A DNA stretch of 64,000 nucleotides from Acanthornis magna. Its lineage: Eukaryota > Chordata > Aves > Passeriformes > Acanthizidae. The stretch is from assembly GCA_036785705.1 (NCBI GenBank), contig JAWUZG010000032.1, positions 17,541,501 to 17,605,500 of the forward strand, given 5' to 3'. The translations under genes and the position numbers were made by a program. The notes under the pieces are model-generated. The model had not been told where the DNA came from and did not search any database. It saw only the letters and a list, made by a program, of their open reading frames with translations. The first letter of the stretch is position 1; every line of letters begins with the position of its first letter. Positions 1 through 15,000 of the stretch are shown piece by piece.

Positions 1-2538
1 AAGAACATTGCTTGAATTAAAGAGGGGACTCTGTTGGGAGAAAAAAGTTGACTTACCAAGTGATGAAACACATGCAATTTTAATCTCACCCAGAACAATT
101 GAAAATAATGGCAAATAATATAGAAATTTTCACAGGGAGAAAATCCAAAAATGGCATTCTTGCATATATTTCTGAGTTGTATCCAAATTTCTGGTGCTTA
201 GCAAGTTACCAAACATCAATAGAGACACAGCAGCTTTATCTACATATGTTTTTAGTTTATGGAAAATGTGAATATATTTGGTTTATAGTGTGTCTTTCAC
301 TGTGTACTAAGATAAGTTAACATTTTAAAGATATATTTTTTCTTCCTAGTAAATGCTTGCATATGGATACATTAAACATCTCCACCACCATTCAGAAGAT
401 GTACAGTAATTTGTTAATTTGTGGTATTGGGATCAGGTGTCTGAGCTCATGACTTATTCTCAAACCTCCATGAATTAATAAATAAGGATCCTGGCCAACT
501 AGCCCTCGATTTTTCCATGGCATCTGCATTGACAAATAAAGCTGTGAAACATTTTGCATTGTCGATTACTAACAGTTACGGTGCTCCTCTGGTACATTAG
601 TTAGAGTAATTTGGGTTTTAGAACAAAAATGAGTTTCTATAACACAGACACACAAAATGAATATCAGAGAAATCAATCAAAGTGTAATAAACTTTTATTA
701 AAAAAAGACATCACTCTCTGGCAATTCATAAAACAAGTCCCCAAATCTGTATAGACAGTACAAATAAACATAAAATGATACTTTAAGGGCATAATGGAGG
801 GTTCTGTCAACAACAATAAGAAAACAAAGCATAGACGTATGTTTGTGAAAGAAATTGCACATTTTCTGTTGTTCAGAAAGCCTTTGGCATTTCTTTTTGA
901 TAAAAAAGGAGTACAAAATGCAAGAAATTAGTTTCTCATCTGAGTAATGCCTTTTTAGTTTCTCCTTTCTATTCTATCAAATTTGTCCTTGATAATCTGA
1001 GTGGGTCTTGATACTCTGTGAGGGTTTTTGAACTTGCTGGAGTACTTTAAGCTAACCCTAAATGTCTGGGACTTGGCCATATACCTAGGTTCAGCAGAGC
1101 CCACTCTGTTCCTAGAGCACTATTTCTGTAAGACAGAAGCCTCATTTTTGCTTAAACAATATATTTCAAGCTAACCCTTTTCCAAAAATTACAATTTTTA
1201 ATTCTGTGAAATGGTGCTGGTATAATGTGTGTTATTAAAATCACTGTTCTTTATTTTGTTTTCTTTTTCAGTTCATTTTAAGTATAAAGTTACCAAAGCC
1301 CTACATCATATTTGGGTCAAAAGATAATCAGTTGAAAAGGGATGTTTATTTAATAATTATCCTTAGAAAATGAATATGAGGGCAGAAGGGTGAATTGCAG
1401 GTCACTTAATCAGAATTTGAGCCTTATATTAATTGAACACTTGGATTTAACTCCTAACTCACAAAAGACTTCGACTTTTGAACTAGTAGTACCTAAAATT
1501 AAATAGTCAATGTTTTTATCCTAGGAGGTATTTATTTTAGAGCAGGTTTAAGGAGTAGGGAAAAAAAACCCCTCCATAATGAAAGAAAAATGAGCAATAC
1601 CTGATTTTTTCCTGAAAAAAAAAGAAAGGAAAAAGCAAGGCTCAGAGGCCAGCAATACAAAGGCCTTCATGGATCTTCCATCTGGACCACACTGAAATCT
1701 GTGTTGCCAAAAAGACCTACCTGGTGATCACCTCAGCCTCTCTCAGATACATGGTATTTTCTTATATTCCTTCTCTCTCATCCTGCTTCATTACTTCTTT
1801 CCTTCTTAGTTTTCTGTCTTTTTTCCATTGCCCTGAATACGTTACTTCCTTTCTTTGTCAGGATTCAGACAAGATGGCAATTAAAAGACATTTCCAATGG
1901 AAAAAAAAAAGGACTTCAAACTTGTCTCAGTTGCCTACTCGACTTTGACTTCTCATCTGTTGTTCCTAGTAACAGCTCTCTGGGTGACTTTAGGCTTTAG
2001 ACTTTATTTTCCTTCCCTTTGTTGAAGCCCTTGAGAATTTCCCCCTAGTAGCTACATAAGAGTTTCATTAGCTCCCAAATAGTTTCAAATTTTTGTCCAC
2101 ATCCTCATATTCAGGTATTAATCACCTGCATGATAATTTTGTCTCTGTATCAGGTACCTGAAAGTGCAACCTGCCTGCTCCAGTGGTTATTATAAAGCCA
2201 CGACATCAGTAGTCTGTAGTTTATTGAGAAGACTTGGTTTTCTTGTGTGCAACAAAGAAATAAAAGCATTATGCAACAGAAAAATTGTGGTCTGCATTTT
2301 CAAATCTGAGTCTGAAAATGTTAAGTGCAAAGTGACTGATAAATATGTAAACATTAATGTGATTGACAAATCTTGAAATGTAAAGAATTAAATACATAAA
2401 CACACACCTGTCTATCTGTATGTTTGTATTGCAACTCAGCTGTTAATAAACCTGACTTTCAATAGGAAATGTTGTATTTCATGTGAAACTTAAACACTGA
2501 TAACTTTTGAATAGCTGGTTGGGCCATTTTCCTCCTGG
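1..2538. other. Unique AT-rich non-coding sequence
   Basis: I see no gene or recognisable transposon here. Every open frame is shorter than 80 codons and carries no familiar motif. A pyrimidine tract ending in TTTTTCAG at about 1248-1271 resembles a splice acceptor, but no coding exon follows it. The rest is A/T-rich sequence with short homopolymer runs. Confidence 0.6.
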
Positions 2539-2568
2539 TTTTTTTGTTTGTTTCTTTGTTTGTCTTTT
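2539..2568. repeat. (TTTG)n-like simple repeat
   Basis: A short T-rich tract contains several imperfect TTTG units, followed directly by CTTTT. Low-complexity tracts like this are common in vertebrate DNA and often start as decayed oligo-A or oligo-T tails. No retroelement body is recognisable next to it. Confidence 0.6.
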
Positions 2569-5500
2569 AAAATACCATACCCCTGCTCCTTTTTATGTTG
2601 TTGTTATTATTGATATTATTATAAGGGTAAAATTAGTGTTATAATTAAACACAGTGCAGTCATATGCACAAACATATATAAGAGGTTGCCTTTCCTTCAA
2701 GGACAGACCCAAGGACCTGAAAAAATTAGAAATTCATACAATCTTCTAAATCTGAATGTTGACATTCATCAGAGCCAAGAGGTACTCAGTACATTTAAAG
2801 TCAAGGTGCCTAAATAAAGAATTAATAGCTCAGTATGAGGCACCTCTTTTGAACACCTGAAGGTTATAAGAAATGAGGACGTGGATCTAGAATGCAAATT
2901 GTTATGCGGCTGTTGCTGCTGCTGTAATAAGCTAACTTTATTATTATGTTTGCCAGGTAACTGAAATCTTTATAGAGACCCAACAAATTGAAGGTTTGTT
3001 TTGTTGCATTTATAGTATTAGCAATCAGTGCAACATGAGTTAAAAAATTTGGAGCAGTAGATAGGACTCTATGTGGGAGACTTTGGAAGCTGATGAATCA
3101 GAACTCCTACACTAGAGCTTTCAGAGATCATCTGTGATTTTCGGATTCAAATTTGCCTTTGTTCCTTAAAAGAAGAGTGGCAGGTCAGATCTCCAGCTGT
3201 TTCCTGGAAGCTGCACAAGTCCTCCTCCAAGCCATGGCCAGTGACAAGGGTTCAAGAAGACTCATGGCCAAATACTGCATTGCTGCCCTGGTGAATTCTG
3301 TTCTTGGCTTGTTTAGAGGGCATATGATCATCTTGCACCTAGTCCTGGGACAAACCCTCAGCTCTGCCCTGCGCTGCTCCAGTCCAGCTTCATACTTCTC
3401 GGACCTGGGGACTTCTACTCATGAGACAGCGATGGACAGAGCTTTGCAAATTGTGAGATCCTGTTGGACAAAAGGGGGGGAAATGATTTTCTTTTCTCTG
3501 TTTGCATATTCCTTTGTGTCAAAATGGGCTTTGGTGTCAGCAGCACAAGTTAGTTCAGAAAAAGCATTTCCCTTATCAGTACTGAGTTTTCACATGCTAA
3601 TTACACTGTTTGGATACTGCAGATTCAGCAATGTGCTTCAAAAAGGAGAATAAGCACCTCAAAGGATTGCATTGAGAGAGCTGAGGGGAGAGATATCAAA
3701 CACAGGAAGCAGAGCTGGTGACACATGGCTCTTTCCTTGTGGCTGAGGATGGTTGGGTAGGTTATTTAAACTTCAGAAATGTCTGGAAAAGTCACGTACT
3801 AATTTTGCACCATGACACCTTGACAGCATCAAATTCTTGGTGTTTATTACAAATTGATATTCAGACTGCCTTCTCAGGGGTGACTTTAGAAAACAATGGA
3901 GTCAGATGCTGATAAATGAACATGGGAGCCCAGAAAAAGCGGTTTAAATCTCTCTTGGGATGTGCTGCATCATGTGAAAGGTGAGAAAAACATACTCCAT
4001 CTGTGAGGTGAGGAAATAAACATGGTACCGAGCTGCCACTGTGAGTCTCAGTGTGTGAGGAGTATATTAAAATCCTGTCAAGCAAGGGACCTGGTCTGTG
4101 TAAAGATGTTCTGTTTTGTCTCCTTGCATAAAATATCTGTAATCATAGCCCCTATTTAAGAAACACTGATCCATGTGTCAGTGTTTGAGATCTATAATGA
4201 GGATGTGAGAAAACCAGGGATGAGACCCAAGATTTTATTTTTACTTTATATTAATTATTTTTATAGTTGTAATTTTATTAATTAGCAAAACTATAAATGT
4301 ACAGGAACTTGCACATAATGCATGTCATTGCTCTCAATAATTTCTATTCTGCCCCAAGCCTACCCATTCTTCAGAAAGTCTATAAAACATTGAGGGGATA
4401 TATGGTCAACTATTTCCTAAATTATAACATTATTTACTTGTAAATTAGCTTATAGTTCACTAGAAGGTCCTGTCTAATGAGTTTAGTAAGCACCCCATCT
4501 CATTTGGAAATGGTGTCAGAGATAGCACCAAGTAAGCAGTGAATTTAATTATATCTTTAGAAGTTTAAACCCTTGTAGAAGGAGGAACTGACTAGAACTC
4601 ATAAATCAGTGGAAAGATATGGAATTACATTTCATATTTGTGGACTCTGGGGCACAGCCTCTGAAAGGGAAGGACTTGAAATGTCACTGAAAATGCATTA
4701 GACCCTCATTTAGTATGAAAGTGTTTTGAAAATTTTTGATCTGGATCACACTTGTTTGTATTAGCAATTAGCAATGTGTATATGCACATTTCTCCATTTG
4801 TGTTCTTGTCCTTTGTAGCTTTTTTTTTTTTTTAATTAAATCTTGTAACCTGTAGAAGACAGGCACTTCTTGGGGGGTGCTGCATTCCCTTCTTCATCCA
4901 TTCAATGGATTTCATGAGGTGTAAGCAGAGCTTGGCTGCTCCTTACACTCGTGTGTCCACAGCTTCATTTTCTAGAGCAGAAAAACAGGAGTACCTGTTT
5001 TTCTGTACCAGGAATACATTCTGCATAGCAGAGAGAAACCTAGAGGCACATCTGCCTTCCACAGCAGTGAGCTGCTCTCCTCTCACTTGTGGCAAAGGCA
5101 TTACTGAGCCCTAAACCAGCCACAGCCATCAGGTGCTTAACGCCAAGATCTGAATCAAAAGAAATATCAAAATCTCTCAGACAGTTCTTTAGTGTGAATA
5201 TCAGATGGTTAGTCTAAAACCCTTTGAAGAGCCCTCGCACATTCCAAGGGAGTGGTGCAGCCTAATAACAGTGCCAGAGATGAAAGGTTTGGGGGGTTTG
5301 ATCTGGCAGCTGGAAAACAAGTTGTACTGTGTGAGGCTTAAAGAGTTCAATCTCTTCAGCTTATCTGAGAGGAGTTGGAGAGGTGGATTGATCATGTCTA
5401 GGTGCTTACACACGGAAAAGAGATCCAATAGCAGTTGTTTTTGAGCTTGTTGACAAAGACCTGACAAGATCTATTGTGAAGACTTAGACAAATTAGGCCT

Positions 5501-8500
5501 TGAAGTAAGCCATAGCTTTCTAGCCTTGAGGATAATTAAACTAAGTAACAGTCTCCTAAAAGGGCTGGAGGGGGGACAGGACAGGGATGACTCAACACGG
5601 ATTTAGACCTTTAAAGATACACATAATTAAATCCTTCTGTGAGATAAAATTTAATCTACCTCTGGGCCAAATTCTGTGTCCAGTATGTCCAAGGACTTAG
5701 GTGGAATTTAGGTGTTGGTACTTTCTGACCTTAATCCTTATAAATGTATGAATCCTTTATTCGTGTCCTCTTTTTGTGGACCAGGAAAGGATAATAAATT
5801 ATGCACAACCCTGAGAGTGCCCATAACACCTGGAACTCTGTGTTAAGACAACCCTTGCAACCAAAATTTATCAAGACTTCAGGGGATCAGTGAAGAGAAA
5901 AGATTTCCTTTATGCACTGGGCAGATGTATTCTCAGGGCTCATGTCTTCATTTTCCTTTATTTTTTTTTTCATGTCATTCAGAAACATCAGAGGCGGTTG
6001 CAGCTGGAGATAGGGCAACAGATGGATAGACTGCAGATGCAGGATTCTATTTTTTGTTTATTTACTCAACAGATCTCCAATTTGTATTTTCTAGGCTAAA
6101 TCAGAAAACACCTTGGTTTATATTGTTTTTATTTTTGGAGTTCATCTGAAATACTTTAAATATTCATTTTCACCTGTTTCCTGTCCAAAAGTGTTTGGTT
6201 ATTGGAAGTCTTTTTTATTCTTTTTGTTTCCTCAAACTAAGAGGCAGGACTCAGTTAACTAATGAGCCCTTTCACTCTGTGTAGTGAAAATTTATGAAAG
6301 CCTGCATGCCTGTAAGAATAGATTACTGGATAAGATGGGAAAATAATGTCAGTACAGCAGAGTCTATAAAAAAAATGGAAAGAAAAGCAGAACGATCACC
6401 TAGTTTCTTATTGCCATTTCTAGATAGCTGAGTCCAGTGCATAGCAGAAAGGAAAAAAAAACCCTAAGACTTCTGAATCCAAAATTACATTGCTCTTTGA
6501 GAAATAATTTTCAGAAATGCAAATAGAATCTTAATTTTGCCTTTTTCAGTTTCATTCTGGAAGAGGCAAATGTGGTATCTGTAGGTGTGCAGGCTTTGGG
6601 AAGCAACACCTTATCTGTACCTAGTTTACAACGAAAGGCCACAGCTACAGTTTGTTCAGCCGAAAGGAGTCAAGAGACCCCAAAGGGAATCACACTTTGA
6701 AGCAAATAAAGCAAATAAGCAAAGAAACACACAACTGAAATCTCTGAACCCAAATTCACAAATTAGGAGATAGGAGACTCCAATGCTGTCCCACACAGTA
6801 ACCAAATGCAAAAGTCATACAAGTGGAAATTCAGGGTCAGTGGCTGCCTGAAAAGAAATAAATTATGTCTAAAAAAAAGTAATTTCTGCTCCTAGAATTC
6901 AATACTCCACTAATGCTTTAATAAGCAGTGAGCTGCTGCTCAGTTCTGGCTTGCTATGAGTTGCTACTCAGGAGCCCTATTCCTGCATTAAGATTTCAGG
7001 ATGTCCCAGATTCCCATCACAATTTCCTTTCTCATCAAGGGGAATGCACTCCAGTCTGTGAGGGAAAAGGCCATCCATTTTTCATTTAACAAACTTTTAT
7101 CTACCTTGACTCTTAAGTGTCTGAAGTCACGCACTCAGGTAAGGTCACTAACCTTGTCTCCTCTTTTGAAAGTCACCCTAAGATGAGAGTCAGTTCTGTC
7201 ACCATACTCCTCTGGGAAATCAAACAATGATGTTAGGCAGCAATAGTTAATAGTGTCATATTTATTATGTATGAAGAACAAAATTTTAAAGAGAAATTGC
7301 TACCATTAAGTGCAAACATTTTGCTTAATTTAATTGACATTTTGACAGCCAAAATCTTTTAGCCTCCTTAAGGAAATTCAGCCTATAATAATAAATAATG
7401 AGCAAAAATATTGCTGGAAGATGAAACTTAATAGCCTATTTCTTAAAGACTCAAATTTTATTATAGGAATGTAGTTGTATATTGCCACATATACAAGACT
7501 AATTCTTCTGTTCAATTCTTTTCCTAATCCCTGCAGACTAAGAATAAAGTGGTAAAATTAGAAAAAATATGCCACAGATTTTGAATGCTGCAGCAGACGT
7601 GCCTATATGTGTATATCATAGGAATTAGGGTGTATTTTCCCAGCCAGTATTTAAAAGGATGATCTGATCTCTTTGTTGATTGCTTTTTGAAGGTTAAAGT
7701 TCCTTAGAAAAGATTTGGTGTCAAAGTAGATGGAATGGAGGATCTGGGTTTCCTGTGATGCTGGAGCCATTGGAGAATTAGGGAGTTTTATTTCTGCCAA
7801 TAAAATAAAGACTGAAGACTCCTATCAAAGGCACAAGATTGGATTATGGACTTCTAAGGAGGCCAACTAAGGAAGGCTAGCTGACAGCTCCCTTAAAAAC
7901 ACTCTTAAATCCTTCTTAGTCAACTTAGTGGGCATTTGGTGTCCATGAAACTTGATTTGGCTCAATTTCCAGAGAGTTCAGCCTGAGAACCAGGCACAGG
8001 TTGGGGCCTGGTTAATGAACTAGATGAGCATCCATTGCTTTCTTGCACAGTAAACACCCAAAGACAAAAGAAACACACATGTATGTGCACAAAAATGCAC
8101 TCTTTAAAAAAAGGAATTGTCAAAGTATATCTAGTGTTATAAAATCATATATTTAAATCAAGCTTTTCAAGCAAATCTTATGGGTCACTCTCCAATAGGA
8201 GTGCGAGTTCCGCAGAAGAGGAGGCATCTGTGATGACATATCCTGGAAAGAAAGGGAGGAAAGCACCTATGGGAAACATTGCATCCCAGAGGGTTGTACT
8301 GCCCTTCAGACAAAACAGCAAGGTTGGGATAACCATGTGTGCTCAGGGCTAGGAGAGGAAGGGTCATAATTAATTTGACAAAGGTGCAAAAGCCTTGGCA
8401 ACCCTATCTTATCACAGGATAATTTTGTAAAAAGCCAGCATCTCATGCCAATACAAGAAGGCTCAATGCTGCTGACAAACATGTGAATTGAATTAAGTGA

Positions 8501-9060
8501 AAGGTTGAGTGGTAAAATGGAAGTCACTAATTTCCACTCCCAAGGCACTCAGATTAAATAAATGCTAATATAAGACTTTTATTTTATTCAAGCATTCATT
8601 AGAGCTTTCAAAGATATGTTGAAAATGCCAGAATGAATCAGTTATTTGGCTTCAAGGGCTCTGAGACTGTTTAAATCACAGTTTTTTGAACTTACGTTCA
8701 AAAAAAGAGTGCATTTCCTAAGGATAATCATTGTTCCATCTCCAAATAGGGAAATTCTCTCATGAGAAAAATCAAGGCAGAAGGAATAGGTTAAAAGTCT
8801 AAGACCCACCTCTCATGGCAATTAGATTTTGTATATATGTATCTATAACAAACATAGAAAACACATAATGTGCCCATGATTCATATGCTCTAATTCTTCT
8901 GTAACATTATATTGAAATCTCTTTTTTCCACTGAGAAGAATAATGACAATTAGGTGTTATCTGAATGGAACTATGTAAAATACGAAAATGTGTTATACAA
9001 TTTTTTTGCAACCATGTATACAAATTGTGTAGGGCACAGATGCATTTATTCAGTAGAGTT
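2569..9060. other. Unique AT-rich non-coding sequence
   Basis: No recognisable gene or repeat family. The stretch is AT-rich with scattered oligo-A and oligo-T runs, for example at 4819-4833 and 5959-5970. It includes the longest open frame of the window (3153-3653), described separately. The other open frames are shorter than 90 codons and look like chance. Confidence 0.55.
3234..3653 (+). other. Longest open frame of the window, unrecognised
   Basis: A 140-codon frame starts at an ATG in a strong Kozak context (GCCATGG) and ends with TAA at 3651-3653. It lies in a longer open stretch that begins at 3153 on a non-ATG codon. The predicted product has hydrophobic stretches around residues 14-39, 85-102 and 116-128 and no motif I recognise. 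The local DNA is more GC-rich than its surroundings, which lengthens chance frames. No splice sites, signal peptide or poly(A) signal clearly belong to it. By rough reckoning one frame this long is only mildly unexpected in 64 kb of both strands, so chance is the leading explanation. Confidence 0.12.
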
Positions 9061-12000
9061 AGTGTTGATCACACAGCACAGGCTCAAAGGCCCAGGTCAG
9101 CCAAGCCTCTGATAACTCCGTGACCTGGACTGTCCTGCTTTTTTAGCTTCCTGAGCACTCCGCAGCGTGCATTGTGATCCACTGCACCATGAAGAAATGC
9201 CCACAGGCAGGGATCAGCAATCTCATGCTGAGAGACCAAAGGCTTGCTGAAAGCAGATGTCAAATGGCACTCTTCAAGACTGGGAACTGAGAGATGCTTC
9301 ATCTTGAGCGTGCCATCTGTAAATGTTATCCAGCTCTTGGCTCCTACAGTGTTTTACACTCAGGCAGACACTAGAATCTCTTTCTTACCTACTGCTTCTC
9401 TTCCAGTCTTACCACAGAGTACTCACCAGCTCCCCGTTCAGGAGATGGGGGCTGTAGTGATGGGAATGAGCCACCAGAGGGGAGATCTCTGCCAACCCTT
9501 TGGGCCTCCAGGAAACACCTGGATCTGCCTCGTGTATACTATGAGAGCACATGTTGTATAGGGGCTACCCTCTGCTTGACCATCTGCCCTTGGCAGCCAA
9601 TCAGTTTGAGCTCATTTGCAAATCTGGAAAGTGCTCTGCAGCTGGGACACTGCAATTTTCCATCTCCAAATGGCAGTTCAGGACAAGGTAGACCAGCACT
9701 TTATGGAGCACTTTAAAAGCTGCTGGAAATATGAAGCTTTCAGCTAAAATTGGCAGTGTCTTCTGGGTTTTGTGAGCCAGCATGACCGACAAAAAAGTAT
9801 GGGTGTGTGACCACAGGCGTGCCCTCAGCATGTATTGATCAGGCCACTGTTCTGGCTGTGATGGCATCACCTTTCCATGCCCACACCAGTGGGAACTGCA
9901 GTGCTGGTGGTGATTGCTGCTGAGGCATGCTAATGCTCAGAGTGCTTCTAAGTGACCTCTTAATAGCCATCAAAAATAGGTTTTTAAGACCTTGTCAGGT
10001 TGTGCCTGGATTTTTATGCTATGACGGAAACTGAAGTGTGAGCTGATAATTTTCAGTATAGATGACCAGAGGAAAAAATTCCAAAGGGAAATGGAAAACA
10101 TATTAATTGATGTATCTGCACCAAAATCCATCAAGTTCCTGATTGAAGTCCTTTAATGACTGTCATACTTAACCTCTTACCTGGAGGGAGGAAGAGAAAA
10201 AAATCTGTCACCTCACCTTTTTGTCACATTTAACCGTGTGCATATAGTAAGATAATTAAAAAAAAATTAGGATCCCTTATTTTTCCTAGATGCAATTAAT
10301 TAAATTCAAATAATGTAGAAAGTATTTTATGTTCATTTTGAATACAAATACCACCAAATTCAGTAATTTTAAAAAAAAAATTATTTTCAATGGACTTTGC
10401 TTTGAAGTTGTAAAGAACCTAAAAGGTGAACATAAATTTTAGTCTAATTTACACCTTACCACCTTATTATGCTTTGTTTTACTCCTGAGGGTGCAATTAT
10501 GTATAAAGAGCGTAACTTTACCTCTTATAAATCAGTTTTGGATTTGACCCAGACCTGTAATGGTCTCAGATTATATGCGTCGTGTTAAATGTCAGAACGT
10601 GATTATAGTATAACCCACAATAACTGGTCCTAGTGGGATGGTTGTGTCTTCTGCCTGGGTTATTTATGCTAGTAATTATTAAAAAGATAAGAAAAAACAC
10701 AGAATTTGAACTGAAAAAAAGCAAGTTTGGAATAGTATCACCAGTCCCTTAATGTGTTAGATAGATTAAAAATGTATTCTTAATATCCATCTTGAAATCA
10801 GAAATTTTTTAATTTTCCACGTTTTGGAAGCAGTATTTTCGGTCAGTGGTGTCCAGTTTATTACATTTGCTGCGTATCAGAAACAGAAAGACCACAAAAA
10901 AGTGGACATACTGTTCGAAATGCTGCATTTGTAGGAAGATAGGTCCTCTATTCTGACAGAATTTTTGTTCAGTGCAGACAAGTAGCACATTAAGAGCAGT
11001 GAGGGAAGTTTCACAGTACTGTGCACATATGTGTGTTTATACTTCTTATTTCTATAAATGAATACATGTAAATGTTAACATTTTTTATATCTTCATTTCT
11101 CATAGATATCACTCTTAGCTAAAAAGTCTTTGAACATGTCTCCCATTTCTTCAAATAATGAGATACTTTGCAGTTTTATGCAGGCATCTCTACATGTGAT
11201 TTATGGGATTTGAAATAGTAAGAATGTTTCCATTTATTGTTAGCATGCTATTTTATTTTGTTTATATCCATTTGAGCATAAGGATTGCAGCTTATTTCAA
11301 AAAGACCTTTGAAAGCTATTCAACTACACTCTATTCTTCTTTAGTCCTAAAACTTCAGCATTCTCAATTGTTGTAACATCATGTCATTGGCATTTTTACA
11401 AAAAGAAGAAAAAAAAAGTCAAAGCAGTAACAGCTATAACTCCACATTCAGAAAATAAATGCAGATGATAATGAAGGCACTAAATTAAGCAGTCATAGCC
11501 AGACTTAGGGGAGTCTGGGGCCATGGTTTGCAGTATCACTCTCAGCAGGTGACACTTGCTAGGCAGGCAGTTCTTCCTATGGAGTTCTGATTTGCCAGAT
11601 GTACAGACTGAAGCTTCATGTTCCCACAGCTCACATTTCATCCTGTGCAATGTCATCAGCCATCTCTATAAAGCCATGCCAATCCTACAACTGGAGAAAA
11701 ATTCTAATTGAGACGTGGGCTTGAGTTAGTTCTGGGGAAGCACCACTTTGAGCCCTTTTACATAAAGGGACAGAAAATGTTGTCAGGCTTCTTTTCTCTG
11801 TGTTTTGCTCCGCAGCTCAACCTTGATTTGAAGAGTCTGTGTTCAGTGGTCACTTACTCCCTAATACTCTGGAAGCAGGCAGAAGGTTGTAAGTGAAATT
11901 GAATGGAATAAAGCACTGAAGGGGAAAGGCTGTCAGGATCAATTTCTTAAAACTAGAAGAATAGACTACTTAAAATAAGATCTTGAAGCTAGAACATAAG

Positions 12001-15000
12001 GTAGTTATTTAATTTTTGGCTTACAGTATCAAACTTGTCATTACCCTTTTAGGAAAAATCTAAGAAAATTGTTGAGTACATGAAGGTAGCAAAAGTAATT
12101 TTATTTGATAGAAGAGGTTGGCATTGGTAAACAGATACATTCATTCAACGCATCATTAGCTCCAGAAAAGAATGATTGGATTCTGGCCAAAATAGAAGAA
12201 AATTCAACTAGGAAAGGGAACTGATCACAGCCAGATGAATTAGACCTATTGTCTAAAAAATGGGAACTTGTCAATTGTGATGAATTATCATTTAAGATAT
12301 TGGTGAGCCTTCTAGGAGACATTTGTGAATATGGCAATGCAAACATAATCGCACTAGCCACTGGGTACAGAAATGGATCTCTGTGTCACAAGGGACAGCT
12401 CATACGGATGACGAGATGCATTCTGCCCTGTGATCCATCCAACAGAAGAGAATGAGAAAGGAAGTAAAACCTGTGGTGTGCCCAGGTTTAGAGCAAGGTC
12501 TTGGCTGTCCTCCCGCAGGAGGGCTGTTTTCCGGAGAACAGGTCTGCTGAGTACCGACAGAGATTTACAGTGGGCAGAAATTGCACCCTACCACAAAGTT
12601 TGGATGAAAAAAGGGGATCCTGGGCAATGCGTCAGCCTGCCTTTGAGGCACTGAGCAATTGTGGTGCAGAGTGTAAGGAAGGGAAGCTGGGCATGCAAAA
12701 AGAAGAGAGATGGAGACAATTCCTGAGAAGTTATAAGCCAGCATAGAGCCGGCTACTTGAGACAGTAACAAATTCAACCTAATTTTCAAAAGAAGCAACA
12801 AAAGAGTGGATCAGCTTTTGATAAAGCACAGCAGGGAAAGCATATAAGTCATCTGCAATCGATAATTTTGCCATAAGGCTAAGCTACTTCCGTGATAAAG
12901 AGCTGGCTTTGATGTCAAAAGGAGCAGGTGCCTGTGGGAGGTCAAAGTTTGAAATGAGATTACTCACAAGGATCAGAAAGATAATCAAATCTGCCCACTT
13001 CTGTGGCAGTGACATATCAGTACAAAAGACTCAAGTTCTAAATAGCCACAGTTAGGACTGAAAAAGGATAACTGCAAAATCCTGATGAGAGGACAAAAGG
13101 GAAGAATGGTTTCTGAGGGCAACTCATTTCCGACTGACTTGAAAGGACCAAGCTCACTGGTCTGTTAAATGGCTTTTGCTGTTCAGTTGAGAGGTAGCAG
13201 GAAGCAAGGACAGTCAGACCCAAATGCACAAAGAAGCACGGGCCTGGCAGGGTTAGCAAGTCCTGCAGTTTTAGGAGTGGAGTACACAGAGCCCAAAAGC
13301 ACCCACGGACCTGTGCAACAAATGGAGAAAATGGACACAGTGACTGGAAGACAAAGCTAGTCAGAAGTGAATGCTCAGAAAGGAGAATGGTGTCTTAAAT
13401 CCCACTTTCTCATAAAATTACCCACATCCGAGAATTTAACACTTATGTAACACAAAAGCATCCTTCTACTCTGTGGTACCACCTCATCCCTTTGCAGGTG
13501 AGCTCCTCTCTTCAGAGACCCGGACAGAGAAAGACCTGTGCATCTCCTACACACCATCCGTGGTTACAGCACCTGCCTAGAAAGTGTGACATCTGAGTTC
13601 AAGTTTTGGCATTTAAAACTGCATAGCCTACACTCTTAAGAGTGTTCTGTCTTTCTTGGTCTTTCACAGGGGTGACACTGATGTAGGATTACTAGAACCA
13701 GAAAATTGGGTAAGGAAAAAAAGTTCTCTGATCTGATGCTGAGTGTGTGCTCCTGGGGAGCACAGTCCTGAGGTCTTGGAAAAAATGAGCCAAGAAGCTT
13801 CACAAAAAAGCATAGCTCAGTTTTCCCATACTGAAGTCCTCTGTAGATCTTGCTATTTGGATATCTGACTTCAGAGGTACTGCTTCACTATGCAGCCAGC
13901 TTAGTGCAGTGTTCAGAGCTGTTACAAAATCATTCTTTGTTCAAATCCTCTGGCAGTGGTGACCAAAGGAACTCAAGGACTTACAGCAGGGTCTTGAGGA
14001 GCGGCTGCCTCACAGCCTCTGGTTTGCAGCCAGCTTGTGGCATCCAGCCTGCAACTCTCCAGATCAGATCCCTCCCTCAGTCTTTTTGTCTTTGCTTGTG
14101 CTTGTAAGCTGAACGAGGCCAGGTACAGCCAGGGTGTAGCTGTCACATCAGCAGCAGTGGTGTGGCAGGACTCTGGCCAGGGGCAGCTAGTGCTCTCACA
14201 GGCAACTTCTGGACATGGCTGAAGGGATAACACGGCCTGGGACTGCCCTAAAAAGCAGTAGGGGGGGTTCACCTCATTTTGGGGGGAAAAGGAATATGTA
14301 CTTGCACTGTGTCTTGCTGTTTGTCAGCAACCTGTTTAATCTGCTGGTGTAAAAGCAGCACCAGTGCTCATGCGAAGCTTGGTCTCATCGTTGGAGCTGT
14401 GGCTGAACACAAGCCTAGGCACAGGGGGGGAGTTCAGGGGAGGTGTAGAGTGGATGCTGAATATGCCACAGCATCGGGACAGGGTTTGTCCCATGCTTAT
14501 GCTGTGATGCCTCTAAGTCGGCCAATACCCCTTCTACCATTTCATGGCATCCCAAAGCTAAGAGAAAGTCATCTAGAGGAGTCTGGCTGAGCAAGGATAG
14601 TAGCCTGGTCAGCCTGCTCAGATGATAACAGCATGATAAAGTTCAGGGTAAGAGCATCCCAACTGTCTTCAGCAGCCCAGAATGGTCTGTTTATAACTTG
14701 ACAGCTGCCATGAAGCCTGAGAACATCAATAAAAACCGTATTTCGTTCACCTTTGTGAATCTTTTTTCCCTTTTGTAACCATGTCTGCCTGTTTTCTCAA
14801 AGACAGGAAAAGAAACTATCATTCACAGCTCATACCTGAACAACAGAACTAACTCTTTCATCCTGATGAAGAAAGATTACTAGACAGAATCGGAGTGTAT
14901 CCAAAATCCTGTCTCTGAAAAAAGCATTTCAATACAGTTTGATTATTCTTTTTCCTTCGTGCAGAAACTCTATTTTAGTTTCACAAGACTCTTTATTTTG

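Noticed and set aside
13630..13645. Perfect 16-bp palindrome ACACTCTTAAGAGTGT
   Set aside because: About one perfect 16-bp palindrome is expected by chance in 64 kb, and nothing around it suggests function.
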